54,640 nucleotides of DNA, from the NCBI GenBank assembly GCA_030835325.1, contig JAURPF010000131.1:1-54640 (forward strand), in the 5' to 3' direction. A model generated the notes under the pieces. It searched no databases and was not told the origin of the DNA. It saw nothing but the letters and a program-made list of their open reading frames with translations. Of this stretch, positions 26,945 to 36,829 are shown piece after piece. The first letter of the stretch is position 1. Each line of letters starts with the position of its first letter. This DNA is from Flavobacteriaceae bacterium. Its GTDB lineage: Bacteria; Bacteroidota; Bacteroidia; Flavobacteriales; Flavobacteriaceae. Made by a program: the position numbers and the translations under genes.

Positions 26945-26954
26945 CTAAAAAAGA

Positions 26955-29567
26955 TTATACGATGTAAGATTTGGCTTTTTCTAAAGCCTCTTGCAATCCT
27001 GCTGGATTTTTTCCACCAGCAGTGGCATAAAACGGTTGACCACCACCACCTCCTTGAATATAACTCCCAAGTTCACGAACAATAGTTCCTGCATTTAACC
27101 CTTTGGAAGTTACTAATCCTTTGGATACATAACAGGACAACAATGCTTTCCCTTGTTGTTTTGCACCAAAAAGCAGCACTGCATTATCAAACTCTTGGCC
27201 TATTTCAAAAGATAAATCTTTAATACCCGTAGCATCCAAATCGACTAACTTTGCTAGGAATCGAATTCCATTAATAGTTTCGATTTCTTGTTTCAAATTT
27301 CCTTTCATAGACGCTGCTTTGTCTTTTAAAAGGGCTTCAATTTGTTTTTTGAGTTTTGAGTTTTCAGATTTAAGATCATTCAACGATTTGACAGGGTCAG
27401 TCGAGTTATTGAGAGCCAATTTAATTTGATCAAAACTCGCATTATTTTGAATATAAAATTCTTTTGCTGCATCATTTGTAATCGCCTCTATACGACGAAT
27501 TCCTGATGCTACAGTACCTTCTGACTTGATTTTAAAATGCCAAATGTCGGCGGTATTCTTAACATGAGTTCCTCCACAAAGTTCAATCGAATTCCCAAAA
27601 CGAACGGTACGAACTACATCTCCATATTTTTCACCGAAAAGTGCTATTGCTCCTTCTGAAATAGCTTGTTCCATTGGGACGGCTGACTGCACTACTCGGT
27701 CTAATTTGCCTTCAATTCGTGCATTTACAAAATTTTCAATTTGTTTAAGTTCTTCAGATGTAACTTTTGCAAAATGAGAAAAATCAAAGCGTAAATATTT
27801 CGAATGTACAGCTGAACCTTTTTGTTCTACATGAGTGCCTAAAACCTCTCTCAAAGCCTGATGCAATAAATGGGTAGCGGTATGGTTGCATTCGGTGCGG
27901 AATCGTTGATTTACATCCACTACTGCTGTAAACGTATCTGTAAGGTTATTCGGTAAATTTTTTGCAATATGAACCGCTACATTATTCTCTCTTTTCGTGT
28001 CGAGAATATAAACAATATCTCCGTTAGCGGCTTCTAAATAGCCTTTATCACCTACCTGACCACCACTTTCTGAATAGAATGGTGTGAGATTAAACACCAG
28101 TTGATATTGCTCTCCGTATTTTGCGGAAGTAAATTTTCTATATCTTGTAAGTTTAACAGGAGATTTTAACATCTCATATCCTACAAATTCTTGCACATCA
28201 TCATCAATTATGACAGTCCAATCATCTGTTGAGACTTCGCTGGCTGCTCTGGAACGTGTTTTTTGTTTTTGAAGTTCTTTTTCAAATCCAACCGTATCTA
28301 GAGTCAGGTTTTTTTCGCTTAAAATTAGTGCGGTTAAATCTACAGGAAATCCATAAGTGTCGTACAATTCGAAGGCTTTATCACCAGACACTTGAGTGCC
28401 TTTGGTTGTTTCGATAATACGGTCTAACAACACCAACCCTTGATCGAGGGTTCTTAAAAAGGAAGTTTCTTCTTCTTTAATTACATTTTGAATTAGTTGT
28501 TTTTGTGCCAAAAGTTCTGGAAAAATAGCTCCCATTTGTTTGGTTAGAACAGATACCAATCGGTACATAAATGGCTGTTTCAAATCCAAAAATGTAAATC
28601 CATAACGCACGGCACGTCTTAGGATTCTACGGATCACATACCCCGCCCCAGTATTACTAGGCAATTGTCCGTCTGCTATAGAAAATGCTACGGCTCTAAC
28701 GTGATCGGCGATCACACGAATTGCAATATCTTGTTTTAATTGTTCCCCGTAATCCACTCCCGAAATGGTTTCAATTTCTCGAATAATAGGAGTAAAAACA
28801 TCGGTGTCGTAATTTGAGCTTACATTTTGAAGCACCATACAAAGACGCTCAAATCCCATACCTGTATCAATATGTTTATTTGGCAACGGTTCTAAACTTC
28901 CATTAGCCTTGCGGTTAAACTCCATAAAGACCAAGTTCCAAATCTCAACGACTTGAGGGTGGTCTTTATTGATTAGTTCTTGCCCCGTTACTTGATTTTT
29001 TTCTTCATTGGAACGAATGTCCACATGAATTTCGCTGCAAGGTCCACAAGGTCCTTGTTCTCCCATTTCCCAAAAATTATCATTTTTGTTTCCCATCAAA
29101 ATACGGTCTTCAGGAATCAACGTTTTCCAGAACTCATAGGCTTCGGAATCCATTGGGGTGCCGTCCTCTTTACTTCCTTCAAATACGGTTACATACAAAA
29201 TTTCTTTGTCTATTTTATAGACTTCTGTCAATAATTCCCAAGCCCATTCAATGGCTTCTTTTTTGAAGTAATCTCCAAAACTCCAATTTCCCAACATCTC
29301 AAATAGGGTGTGGTGGTAGGTGTCATAGCCTACTTCTTCCAAGTCGTTGTGTTTGCCTGAAACTCTTAAACATTTTTGAGTATCGGCAACCCTATTATTT
29401 GGAGGCGTGTCTTGGCCAAGAAAAAATGCTTTGAAAGGTGCCATTCCAGAATTGACAAACAACAGAGAAGGATCGTCCTTAACAACCATTGGAGCCGATT
29501 GTAAAACTTGGTGTTTTTTGGATTCAAAAAAGGTTAAAAATTGAGATCTTATTTCTTTAGATTTCAT
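26955..29567 (-). CDS. alaS: alanyl-tRNA synthetase
   Basis: The 870-residue enzyme has every AlaS domain: the class II aminoacylation core ([24 protein letters not shown]-like [11 protein letters not shown]), the editing domain with [12 protein letters not shown] and the CGGTHV motif ([14 protein letters not shown]), and a C-terminal C-Ala domain ending in [15 protein letters not shown]. Length is standard. It charges tRNA-Ala and clears Ser/Gly mischarging. The gene starts the minus-strand block and is divergent from the M23 peptidase. Confidence 0.97.
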   Translation of the reverse strand: MKSKEIRSQFLTFFESKKHQVLQSAPMVVKDDPSLLFVNSGMAPFKAFFLGQDTPPNNRVADTQKCLRVSGKHNDLEEVGYDTYHHTLFEMLGNWSFGDYFKKEAIEWAWELLTEVYKIDKEILYVTVFEGSKEDGTPMDSEAYEFWKTLIPEDRILMGNKNDNFWEMGEQGPCGPCSEIHVDIRSNEEKNQVTGQELINKDHPQVVEIWNLVFMEFNRKANGSLEPLPNKHIDTGMGFERLCMVLQNVSSNYDTDVFTPIIREIETISGVDYGEQLKQDIAIRVIADHVRAVAFSIADGQLPSNTGAGYVIRRILRRAVRYGFTFLDLKQPFMYRLVSVLTKQMGAIFPELLAQKQLIQNVIKEEETSFLRTLDQGLVLLDRIIETTKGTQVSGDKAFELYDTYGFPVDLTALILSEKNLTLDTVGFEKELQKQKTRSRAASEVSTDDWTVIIDDDVQEFVGYEMLKSPVKLTRYRKFTSAKYGEQYQLVFNLTPFYSESGGQVGDKGYLEAANGDIVYILDTKRENNVAVHIAKNLPNNLTDTFTAVVDVNQRFRTECNHTATHLLHQALREVLGTHVEQKGSAVHSKYLRFDFSHFAKVTSEELKQIENFVNARIEGKLDRVVQSAVPMEQAISEGAIALFGEKYGDVVRTVRFGNSIELCGGTHVKNTADIWHFKIKSEGTVASGIRRIEAITNDAAKEFYIQNNASFDQIKLALNNSTDPVKSLNDLKSENSKLKKQIEALLKDKAASMKGNLKQEIETINGIRFLAKLVDLDATGIKDLSFEIGQEFDNAVLLFGAKQQGKALLSCYVSKGLVTSKGLNAGTIVRELGSYIQGGGGGQPFYATAGGKNPAGLQEALEKAKSYIV

Positions 29568-29594
29568 GCAAAAATGTTAAGCTTAGTGTAATAA

Positions 29595-29627
29595 TTTGTT
29601 TTTAATTCGAAACAATTTATATATTTG
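29595..29627 (+). promoter_or_regulatory. canonical promoter of the M23-merR operon
   Basis: TTTG at 29595-29598, a 21-nt gap, and TATATTTG at 29620-29627 fit both elements and the spacing of the Bacteroidota housekeeping promoter. Transcription should start near 29632, leaving a leader of about 60 nt. Confidence 0.75.
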
Positions 29628-29695
29628 TTAAAAAGGTTCCCTTTAGTTATATGATAAAGAATCTAATTTCCAACAAAAATAGAACTTTTTAGGCA

Positions 29696-30667
29696 ATGTC
29701 TAATGTAAAATATTATTACGATCCAGAAACGCTTACGTATCGTCAGATAATTCGAAAAAAAAGAACCACATTTAAGTACACATTGGCTTTCTTATTAGCT
29801 GCGAGTATTTTTGGTTTTTTATTTGTTTTAATTGGAGGGCAATATTTTGAATCTCCAAGAGAAAAAGCATTAAATCGTGAGTTGCAAAACTTAGAACTTC
29901 ATTTCAATCTTTTAAATAAAAAGATGGAAGAAGTGGAAGCTGTTCTAACGAATATTGAAGATAGAGATAACGCGATTTACCGTCTTTATTTTGAGGCCAA
30001 CCCAATCCCAGAAGCGCAACGCAAGCAAGGGCTTGGTGGTGTCAACCGCTATAAAAAATACGATGGGTTTAATAATTCGGACTTAATCATTGATGCAAAT
30101 AAACGTATTGACATTCTTCAAAAACGCATTATCGTTCAGTCTAAATCCCTTGATGAGATTACAGAGCTGGCAAAAGATAAAGAGAATTTCTTGGCTAGGA
30201 TTCCAGCCATTCAACCTGTCAAAAATGAAGATTTGACCCGTATGGCATCTGGATATGGATACCGAAGTGATCCATTTACTAAGGTTCGTAAATTTCATTA
30301 CGGAATGGATTTTACCGCTCCTCGTGGTACGCCAATCTATGCGACTGGAGATGGTGAAATTATACGTGCAGACGGTCGTTCATCCGGTTATGGACGTCAC
30401 ATCCGAATAGATCATGGCTATGGCTATGTCAGTTTGTATGCACACCTTTATAAATATAATGTTAAAAGAGGTCAGAAAGTAAAACGAGGTGATCTTATTG
30501 GCTATGTAGGTAGTACAGGACGCTCCCAAGCACCGCATTTGCATTATGAAGTCTGGAAGGACAAGAAACGAATTAACCCTATTAATTTTTATTACGGAAA
30601 TCTGAGCCCCGAAGAATTTAATACGCTCTTAGCGATTGCTTCACTTGAAAATCAATCTTTAGATTAA
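29696..30667 (+). CDS. M23 family metallopeptidase, membrane-anchored
   Basis: The 323-residue protein has one transmembrane segment (about 28-50; YTLAFLLAASIFGFLFVLIGG) and a coiled coil (about 58-90). The C-terminal LytM domain has zinc ligands His and Asp in FHYGMDFTAPRG, and HLHYEVW as the HxH motif. It would cut peptidoglycan cross-links at the periplasmic face, or activate another amidase if inactive. All zinc ligands are present, so activity is likely. The stop shares a base with the MerR-like start. Confidence 0.92.
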   Translation: MSNVKYYYDPETLTYRQIIRKKRTTFKYTLAFLLAASIFGFLFVLIGGQYFESPREKALNRELQNLELHFNLLNKKMEEVEAVLTNIEDRDNAIYRLYFEANPIPEAQRKQGLGGVNRYKKYDGFNNSDLIIDANKRIDILQKRIIVQSKSLDEITELAKDKENFLARIPAIQPVKNEDLTRMASGYGYRSDPFTKVRKFHYGMDFTAPRGTPIYATGDGEIIRADGRSSGYGRHIRIDHGYGYVSLYAHLYKYNVKRGQKVKRGDLIGYVGSTGRSQAPHLHYEVWKDKKRINPINFYYGNLSPEEFNTLLAIASLENQSLD

Positions 30668-30996
30668 TGTATTTAGACCTTCCTACAAAACGTTATTATC
30701 GTATCGGAGAAATCGCAAAAGCATTTAATGTTAATGCTTCTTTGATTCGTTTTTGGGACAAAGAGTTTGAGGCCCTTAAACCAAAAAAAAATGCCAAGGG
30801 CAACCGCCGCTTTACACCCGAAGATGTTCAAAATTTGAAGTTAATATATAACTTGGTCAAAGAACGGGGCTATACATTGGAAGGCGCTAAAACTTACCTA
30901 AAAGAACAAGACCGAAAATCGCTAGATAATTTTAAAATCATCTCCAAACTAGAAGGGGTGAAAAATGAGTTGATGAAAATTAAAAATCAACTTTAA
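30667..30996 (+). CDS. small MerR-family transcriptional regulator
   Basis: The 109-residue protein is a single MerR winged-helix domain: KRYYRIGEIAKAFNVNASLIRFWDKEFEALKP, then NRRFTPEDVQNLKLIYNLV, followed by a short helix. It lacks the long effector-binding C-terminal domain of metal- or drug-sensing MerR proteins. Many Bacteroidota encode such a short version next to an M23 peptidase, which suggests a conserved cell-wall or growth role. The 1-bp overlap with the upstream gene (TTAATG) implies coupling. Confidence 0.88.
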   Translation: MYLDLPTKRYYRIGEIAKAFNVNASLIRFWDKEFEALKPKKNAKGNRRFTPEDVQNLKLIYNLVKERGYTLEGAKTYLKEQDRKSLDNFKIISKLEGVKNELMKIKNQL

Positions 30997-31011
30997 AATC
31001 AAGCAGTTGTA

Positions 31012-31034
31012 AAGAAATAGTAAGTCTATTTCTT
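31012..31034. terminator. possible bidirectional hairpin between merR and der
   Basis: AAGAAATAG and CTATTTCTT (31012-31020 and 31026-31034) form a 9-bp stem around TAAGT. It includes the der stop codon. The stem is AT-rich and lacks a strong U-run, so activity is uncertain. Confidence 0.4.
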
Positions 31035-32330
31035 ACGCATATAAACTGTTATCGGTACGCCCTGAAAATCATACAGGTCTCTTAGTTTATTTTCTAAAAA
31101 ACGCTTATACGGTTCCTTAACATATTGTGGTAAATTACAGAAAAATGCAAATTGTGGTTGGGGTGTTGGCAATTGCATAATGTATTTTATTTTAACAAAC
31201 TTACCTTTCAATGCTGGCGGTGGATAGTTTTCAATAATAGGCAATAAATCCTCATTTAATACACTGGTTTTGATACGCTTGGATCGGTTTTTATAAACTT
31301 CCAATGCGGTCTCCATAGCTTTGTAAATACGTTGTTTTGTGAGTGCAGAAATGAATACAATAGGTACATCTGTAAAAGGTTGTATTTGCTCTCGGATATG
31401 TGTTTCAAATGCTTTGGTGGTTTTGGTATCTTTTTCAATCAGATCCCATTTATTCACTAAAATCACAATCCCTTTATGGTTGCGTTGTGCCAACCAAAAT
31501 ATATTTTGAACTTGACCATCAAATCCACGCTGAGCATCACAGACCAATAAACACACATCGGCATGCTCAATGGCTCGAACAGATCGCATGACAGAATAAA
31601 ATTCCAAGTCTTCTTTAACTTTCGCTTTTCGTCGAATCCCAGCCGTATCTACTAAATTAAATTCAAAGCCAAATCGGTTATATTTTGTGTCAATAGAATC
31701 ACGAGTGGTGCCTGCTATATCAGTTACAATATAACGGTCTTCGCCAATTAAGGCATTTATAAAAGAGGATTTACCTGCATTGGGACGTCCTACCACTGCA
31801 AAACGCGGCAAGGTCACTTCTTCTACTTCTTCTAGTTCGGGCAACGCTTCCACTAAGGCATCTAGTAAATCGCCCGTGCCGCTTCCATTGATGCTTGCAA
31901 TGGTATAATAGTCTCCTAGTCCTAAGGAATAAAACTCAACTGCATCTTGTTCGCGCTTGGAGTTGTCGACCTTATTTATAACTAAAAAAACTGGTTTTTT
32001 AACCTTTCTAAGCAACTTCGCAACATCTTCATCCATGCCTGTAACACCCGATTCTACATCGACCATAAAAATAATGGCATCTGCTTCTTCAATCGCAAGT
32101 TCGACTTGTTTGTCGATTTCGGCTTCAAATACATCGTCACTTCCAAGTACGTATCCGCCTGTGTCAATTAACGAAAATTCTTTGCCATTCCAATCACTCT
32201 TACCATAGTGACGATCGCGAGTAACTCCACTGACAGCATCAACAATGGCTTCTCTTCGTTGAATCAACCGATTAAAAAAAGTAGATTTCCCTACATTTGG
32301 ACGACCTACTATCGCTACAATATTGCTCAT
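31026..32330 (-). CDS. der: ribosome biogenesis GTPase Der (EngA)
   Basis: The ATG at 32330 gives the standard [20 protein letters not shown] start; the longer track start is dropped. The 434-residue protein has the tandem G domains unique to Der: G1 copies GRPNVGKST and GRPNAGKSS, with two switch motifs ([12 protein letters not shown]). A KH-like C-terminal domain ends [11 protein letters not shown]-like ([11 protein letters not shown]). Der is essential for 50S subunit maturation. It lies convergent to merR and is followed by no other gene in its operon. Confidence 0.97.
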   Translation of the reverse strand: MSNIVAIVGRPNVGKSTFFNRLIQRREAIVDAVSGVTRDRHYGKSDWNGKEFSLIDTGGYVLGSDDVFEAEIDKQVELAIEEADAIIFMVDVESGVTGMDEDVAKLLRKVKKPVFLVINKVDNSKREQDAVEFYSLGLGDYYTIASINGSGTGDLLDALVEALPELEEVEEVTLPRFAVVGRPNAGKSSFINALIGEDRYIVTDIAGTTRDSIDTKYNRFGFEFNLVDTAGIRRKAKVKEDLEFYSVMRSVRAIEHADVCLLVCDAQRGFDGQVQNIFWLAQRNHKGIVILVNKWDLIEKDTKTTKAFETHIREQIQPFTDVPIVFISALTKQRIYKAMETALEVYKNRSKRIKTSVLNEDLLPIIENYPPPALKGKFVKIKYIMQLPTPQPQFAFFCNLPQYVKEPYKRFLENKLRDLYDFQGVPITVYMRKK

Positions 32331-32419
32331 ATACTTATAAAATTGTTGCAAAAATAGGAAATATCCTTTTGGTAAGCTCTTTTTTGTGGAAGTTTAAAAA
32401 ATATATAAATACAAATCTA

Positions 32420-32427
32420 TATCTTTA
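32420..32427 (+). promoter_or_regulatory. probable -7 box (TATCTTTA)
   Basis: Seven of eight positions fit TAnnTTTG, 22 nt before the start of the small membrane protein gene. Confidence 0.35.
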
Positions 32428-32449
32428 GAAACTCCTAAAATCTACTATA

Positions 32450-32923
32450 ATGAAAATTAGCAACGAAATTGTCTTAAGACCTCGCTTTTCACTGTCTCTA
32501 AACAAAAGTTCAAAACAAGTTTTAGAAGCATTTGAAAGTGCCAAAAATAATCAGGACACAATCAGAATTAATATCTTAGATGTCCATGTGTTTTTGAAAA
32601 TTCCCACAGTTCAACAGCATTTTTGGACACCTCAACTCCATTTAGAAGTTTTAGAAAACAACCTAACTTCCTGCACAGTCAAAGGAGTCTTTGGCCCTAA
32701 TCCTAAGGTTTGGACGTTATTTATGTTTTTCCATTTTGTGACTGCCAGTTTATTTTTGGGGTTTGGAGTTTGGACTTACTCCAATTGGTTTTTAGACACT
32801 TCATTCACAACGCCACTGCTCTTAATGATTTTGATGATAATTGTATGGATTTCATTGTATGTTGGCGGACGACTCGGCAAACAAAAAGGACTCAAACAAA
32901 TGCATCAATTGTATGATTTATGA
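32450..32923 (+). CDS. two-helix membrane protein of unknown function
   Basis: The 157-residue protein has an N-terminal soluble part (about 1-85; MKISNEIVLRPRFSLSLNKSS) and two transmembrane helices (about 88-112 and 121-141) with a short basic tail (RLGKQKGLKQMHQLY). I do not recognise a domain. It sits alone between divergent der and convergent era, under its own probable promoter, and the short 5' leader is A-rich. The opening resembles proteins I remember only as hypothetical in Flavobacteriia. Confidence 0.75.
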   Translation: MKISNEIVLRPRFSLSLNKSSKQVLEAFESAKNNQDTIRINILDVHVFLKIPTVQQHFWTPQLHLEVLENNLTSCTVKGVFGPNPKVWTLFMFFHFVTASLFLGFGVWTYSNWFLDTSFTTPLLLMILMIIVWISLYVGGRLGKQKGLKQMHQLYDL

Positions 32924-32974
32924 ACAGTGTTATAAAAACTAATTAAGATGCTTATTTAGGAGATAATCTGTTTT

Positions 32975-33856
32975 TTAAGAATTATTATATCCAAAACGCT
33001 TGAGTTGGTTTTGATTGGAACGCCAATTTTTATTCACTTTGACATACAATTCTAGGTGGACTTGTTTGCCAAAAAATTTCTCTAAATCTTTTCGAGCCTC
33101 TATACCAACTCTTTTTAGAGCCGTGCCTTTATGACCAATAACAATTCCTTTTTGAGTTTCGCGCTCGACCATTATCACCGATCGCATTCGGATAATGTCT
33201 TCTTCCTCAAAAAACTCTTCGGTAGCAACCTCCACTGCATAAGGAATTTCTTTCTTATAATGGATCAAAATCTTTTCACGGATTTTTTCATTTACAAAAA
33301 ATCGTTCAGGTTTATCTGTCAATTGATCTTTGGGGTAATAGGCGGGCGATTCTGGTAATAACTCCAAAATACGGTCAAAAACATTTTTTACATTAAACCC
33401 TTCCAATGCCGAAATAGCAATAAATTCTGCATTCGGAACTTTTTGTTGCCAGAGTTGAGCTTGGGCCTCCAATTGTTCTTGGTTAGAAGTGTCAATTTTA
33501 TTTAACAGCAATAAAATTGGTTTTTTGGAGGCTGTAATTTTATTAAAAAAAGCTTCATCTTTCAACTCTTTTTCGCCAATTTCAACCATATAAATTAAAA
33601 TATCCGCATCCTCAAAAGCAGATTTTACAAAGTCCATCATAGAACTTTGTAATTCGTAGGCGGGCTTAATTATACCTGGGGTATCCGAAAGAATCACCTG
33701 AAAATCATCACCATTTACTATCCCTAAAATCCGGTGGCGTGTGGTTTGTGCCTTCGACGTAATAATGGATAATTTTTCTCCTACAAAGGCATTCATCAAG
33801 GTTGATTTTCCAACATTTGGATTTCCGATGATATTAACAAAACCTGCTTTGTGCAT
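32975..33856 (-). CDS. era: GTPase Era
   Basis: The 293-residue protein has the Era G domain (G1 GNPNVGKSTLMN, 11-22; G3 DTPGI; G4 NKID) and the KH domain with VVMVERETQKGIVIGHKG-like sequence (VIMVERETQKGIVIGHKG). Era binds the 3' end of 16S rRNA and checks 30S maturation. It follows the fbp gene by 60 nt on the same strand. Confidence 0.97.
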   Translation of the reverse strand: MHKAGFVNIIGNPNVGKSTLMNAFVGEKLSIITSKAQTTRHRILGIVNGDDFQVILSDTPGIIKPAYELQSSMMDFVKSAFEDADILIYMVEIGEKELKDEAFFNKITASKKPILLLLNKIDTSNQEQLEAQAQLWQQKVPNAEFIAISALEGFNVKNVFDRILELLPESPAYYPKDQLTDKPERFFVNEKIREKILIHYKKEIPYAVEVATEEFFEEEDIIRMRSVIMVERETQKGIVIGHKGTALKRVGIEARKDLEKFFGKQVHLELYVKVNKNWRSNQNQLKRFGYNNS

Positions 33857-33916
33857 TTAATTTTAAATTTTCACAAAGTTACAACCTTCCTTTTAAACTA
33901 TCTAAATATTAAATAC

Positions 33917-34929
33917 TTAAGAATGTTGGGAGTCACGCATAAAATCTTCCACTTTGTTTACCATAGCACGACTGCCACAAACAAAAGGCACGCGTTGGTG
34001 CAACTCTGTTGGACTGATGTCCATAATCCTAGAAAATCCATCACTCGCTTTTCCATTGGCTTGCTCAGCAAGGAATGCCATTGGGTTACACTCATAAAGC
34101 AAACGTAGTTTTCCATTCGGATTTTTTGAGCTTTTGGGGTATAAATAAACTCCACCCTTAATCATATTTCGATGAAAATCAGAAACCAAAGACCCTATAT
34201 AGCGCGACGTATAAGGACGGTCTCCTTCTTCTAATTGACAATATTTAATATAATTTTTGATGCCTTGTTGGAAATGAATATAATTCCCTTCATTCACAGA
34301 GTAAATTCTGCCATGCTCTGGAAACTGCATTTGAGGATGCGACAAATAAAACGTACCGATTGCAGGGTTTAAAGTAAAACCATTCACACCTTCGCCTGTG
34401 GTATATACCAACATAGTAGAAGTGCCATAAATAATATAGCCCGCCGCCACTTGTTTACTTCCTTTCTGTAAAAAAACTTCTTCTGTGACAGGAGATCCTA
34501 CAGGGGTCACTCGTTGGTAAATAGAAAAATAGTTCCAACGGAGACATTAACATCAATATTAGACGAGCCATCTAAAGGATCCATTAATACAACATACTTA
34601 TTTTGGTGGTTCTGGTCGGTACTATTAATCGCGATAAAGCTGTCTTCCTCTTCACTTGCAATACCACATACAATATTGCGATTGACCAAGGTTTGAATAA
34701 ATTTTTCATTGGCATACACATCCAATTTTTGTTGATCCTCCCCTTGAACATTAGTTTCACCAACAGTCCCCAGAATATCAACCAAACCAGCTTTATTTAC
34801 TTCATAATTGACCACTTTGGCAGCCAACCGAATGGAATTGATTAACCGTGATAATTCACCTGAAGTGTATTTGAAGGAAGATTGGTTTTCTATGATAAAT
34901 TCGCCTAATGTTTGATGTTTCTGAGGCAT
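33917..34929 (-). pseudogene. fbp: fructose-1,6-bisphosphatase class I, split by a -1 frameshift
   Basis: Two adjoining ORFs (34507-34929 and 33917-34510) encode the front and back of one class I FBPase. The front ends with the active-site segment [16 protein letters not shown] and then GTIF, after which it runs LFTNE and stops. The back continues in the family register with [10 protein letters not shown] and [18 protein letters not shown]. At 34525-34529 the plus strand has five A. Adding one base to that run restores [14 protein letters not shown] exactly, giving 337 residues, normal for the family. FBPase is the usual gluconeogenic enzyme. Homopolymer sequencing error, a true disruption, or slippage are all open. 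The back ORF start is GTG inside the protein and not a real start. Confidence 0.85.
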
Positions 34930-34967
34930 TATAAGTCAATTTTTTTTACAAATATCTAAATTTTTAG

Positions 34968-34992
34968 ACAACTACAAGGTTTTTGTGGTTGT
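34968..34992. promoter_or_regulatory. inverted repeat in the fbp-GNAT control region
   Basis: ACAACTACAA and TTGTGGTTGT pair with one G-U over a five-base loop. A second copy of TTAGACAACT (34964-34973) lies at 34997-35006, 33 bp away or about three helical turns. Possible operator of the divergent genes. Confidence 0.4.
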
Positions 34993-35022
34993 TTTATTAG
35001 ACAACTTTAAAAGGCTTTTGAG

Positions 35023-35030
35023 TATCTTTG
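35023..35030 (+). promoter_or_regulatory. -7 box (TATCTTTG) of GNAT-lysC
   Basis: Exact TAnnTTTG match 18 nt before the GNAT ATG at 35049. The TTG start in the ORF track (35028) lies inside this box. Confidence 0.55.
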
Positions 35031-35048
35031 AATCCGCAAACACAGACA

Positions 35049-35531
35049 ATGAATTATCACATTAGAAAAGCAGTACCCAACGATATGCAACAAGTTTTAG
35101 ACTTGATTACAGAACTCGCAATTTTTGAAAAAGAACCAAATGCTGTTGAAGTTACAGAAGCGGTCTTAAAAGAAAAAGGCTTTGGCGATACCCCCGAATT
35201 TGATTGTTTTGTGGCAGAATCTGATCAAAAAGTGATTGGTATTGCTTTGGTTTACACTCGGTTTTCTACTTGGAAAGGAACTGTCTTACACTTAGAAGAT
35301 TTGATTGTTTCTGAAAGCGTACGTGGACATGGCGTTGGATCGGCGCTCTTGGATCAAGTTATTATTTACGGAGATAAAAAAGGGGTCAAACGTGTTTGCT
35401 GGGAAGTTATTAACTGGAATACCCCCGCTATTGATTTTTATGAACGCAAAGGGGCTCGAGTAATGCGGGACTGGAATGTTGTCCAGTTAGACGAACAAGG
35501 AATACAAAATTACATCTCAAATATGAACTAA
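35049..35531 (+). CDS. GNAT family N-acetyltransferase
   Basis: The start is the ATG giving MNYHIRKAVPNDMQQVLDL (160 aa); the track start lies in the promoter. GNAT motifs A and B are visible: HLEDLIVSESVRGHGVGSALL (acetyl-CoA loop RGHGVG) and NTPAIDFYERKGARVMRDW. The layout resembles the small diamine/peptide acetyltransferases, but the acceptor is not determinable. The next gene starts at the stop codon's last base (TAATG). Confidence 0.85.
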   Translation: MNYHIRKAVPNDMQQVLDLITELAIFEKEPNAVEVTEAVLKEKGFGDTPEFDCFVAESDQKVIGIALVYTRFSTWKGTVLHLEDLIVSESVRGHGVGSALLDQVIIYGDKKGVKRVCWEVINWNTPAIDFYERKGARVMRDWNVVQLDEQGIQNYISNMN

Positions 35532-36781
35532 TGCAAATTTTTAAATTTGGAGGGGCGTCTGTAAAGGATGCCCAAGGCGTGAAAAATTTAGCCCATGTTT
35601 TAAAAACCGTTGGCTATAGCAATACACTCATTGTTGTGTCGGCTATGGGAAAGACCACCAATGCGATGGAAACGGTAATTGCAAATTATTTTGAGGCAAA
35701 ACACAAGCTTCAAAGTTCATTGCAAGAAGTTAAAAAGTTTCACAACAACATTCTACTGGATTTATTTGATAATGAATCACACCCCGTATTTGAAACAACT
35801 AACAAATTGTTTCAAGAAATCGTCCTCTTTTTTGAACATAACAAATCACCAAACTATAACTTTGTGTACGATCAAGTTATTGGATTTGGTGAGTTGATTT
35901 CTACCACAATTATTAGTCATTATTTAAACGAAATTGGCATCACAAACACTTGGTTGGATGTTAGAACGTTTATAAAAACGGATGATTATTATCGAAATTC
36001 AAAAGTGAATTGGAACCAAACACAAGGGTTGATTTCAACACGTGTGGATACCTCAAAGTTGAACATTACTCAAGGGTTTTTAGGAAGTGACTCAAACAAC
36101 TTTACAACCACTTTGGGGCGTGAAGGGAGTGATTATACAGCAGCAATATTTGCCTACTGTCTAAACGCAAATTCAGTGACTATTTGGAAAGATGTTCCTG
36201 GAGTTCTCAATGCAGATCCTCGCTATTTTGAAAATGCAGAGTTATTACATCAAATGTCTTATGCTGAAGCTATTGAGCTTTCATATTATGGGGCGTCTGT
36301 AATTCATCCAAAAACGCTTCAGCCCTTACAACGCAAGGAAATTCCATTGTTTGTTAAATCCTTTTTAAACCCAAAAAACAACGGAACCAAAGTTGGAAAA
36401 GATTTAGCCTTAAACCCAAAAACCCCTTGTTATATTTTAAAACAAAATCAAGTTTTAATCTCACTTTCATCACTTGACTTCTCATATATTGTCGAAGATA
36501 ACATCAGTCATATTTTTGGTTTGCTACACGATTACAAAATGAAAGTCAGTATGATTCAAAATTCAGCGATCAGCTTTTCTGTTTGTATAGAAAACAACTA
36601 TGACAATCTGGAGCGTTTATTGTTACATTTAAAAGCAAAGTATAAAGTGTGTTCCCAAAAAGCGGTTAAGTTATATACGATTAGACATTATACCCCAAAA
36701 GCGATCCAGGACTTAGAAGCAGAAAAAGAAATTCTTTTAAAACAAATCACGCCAGAAATTGTTCAGATTATAACTAAGTAG
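35531..36781 (+). CDS. aspartate kinase
   Basis: The 416-residue protein starts with the kinase signature FKFGGASVKDAQGVKNL and continues with TTTLGREGSDYTAAIFAY and KDVPGVLNADPRYF, all standard in aspartokinases. The C-terminal regulatory part is short (about 120 residues), as in other Bacteroidota single-function enzymes, and is likely weakly sensitive to end products. It phosphorylates Asp to start Lys/Met/Thr synthesis. It overlaps the GNAT gene by one base, so the two are translated together. Confidence 0.92.
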   Translation: MQIFKFGGASVKDAQGVKNLAHVLKTVGYSNTLIVVSAMGKTTNAMETVIANYFEAKHKLQSSLQEVKKFHNNILLDLFDNESHPVFETTNKLFQEIVLFFEHNKSPNYNFVYDQVIGFGELISTTIISHYLNEIGITNTWLDVRTFIKTDDYYRNSKVNWNQTQGLISTRVDTSKLNITQGFLGSDSNNFTTTLGREGSDYTAAIFAYCLNANSVTIWKDVPGVLNADPRYFENAELLHQMSYAEAIELSYYGASVIHPKTLQPLQRKEIPLFVKSFLNPKNNGTKVGKDLALNPKTPCYILKQNQVLISLSSLDFSYIVEDNISHIFGLLHDYKMKVSMIQNSAISFSVCIENNYDNLERLLLHLKAKYKVCSQKAVKLYTIRHYTPKAIQDLEAEKEILLKQITPEIVQIITK

Positions 36782-36804
36782 GAACTTTTTTAATTCAAAA
36801 TGAT

Positions 36805-36812
36805 TAAGTTTG
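36805..36812 (+). promoter_or_regulatory. -7 box (TAAGTTTG) of the OlsF-like gene
   Basis: Exact TAnnTTTG match 17 nt before the ATG at 36830, so the acyltransferase probably has its own promoter although lysC ends only 48 nt upstream. Confidence 0.5.
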
Positions 36813-36829
36813 TATAAGACCCTAAAAGT

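Noticed and set aside
33917-34510. Independent 197-aa gene downstream of the FBPase front half
   Set aside because: Its GTG start is the Val of RVTPVG inside the FBPase; it is the frameshifted back half.
35028-35048. TTG start for the GNAT gene
   Set aside because: It lies inside the -7 box TATCTTTG; ATG at 35049 fits the family.
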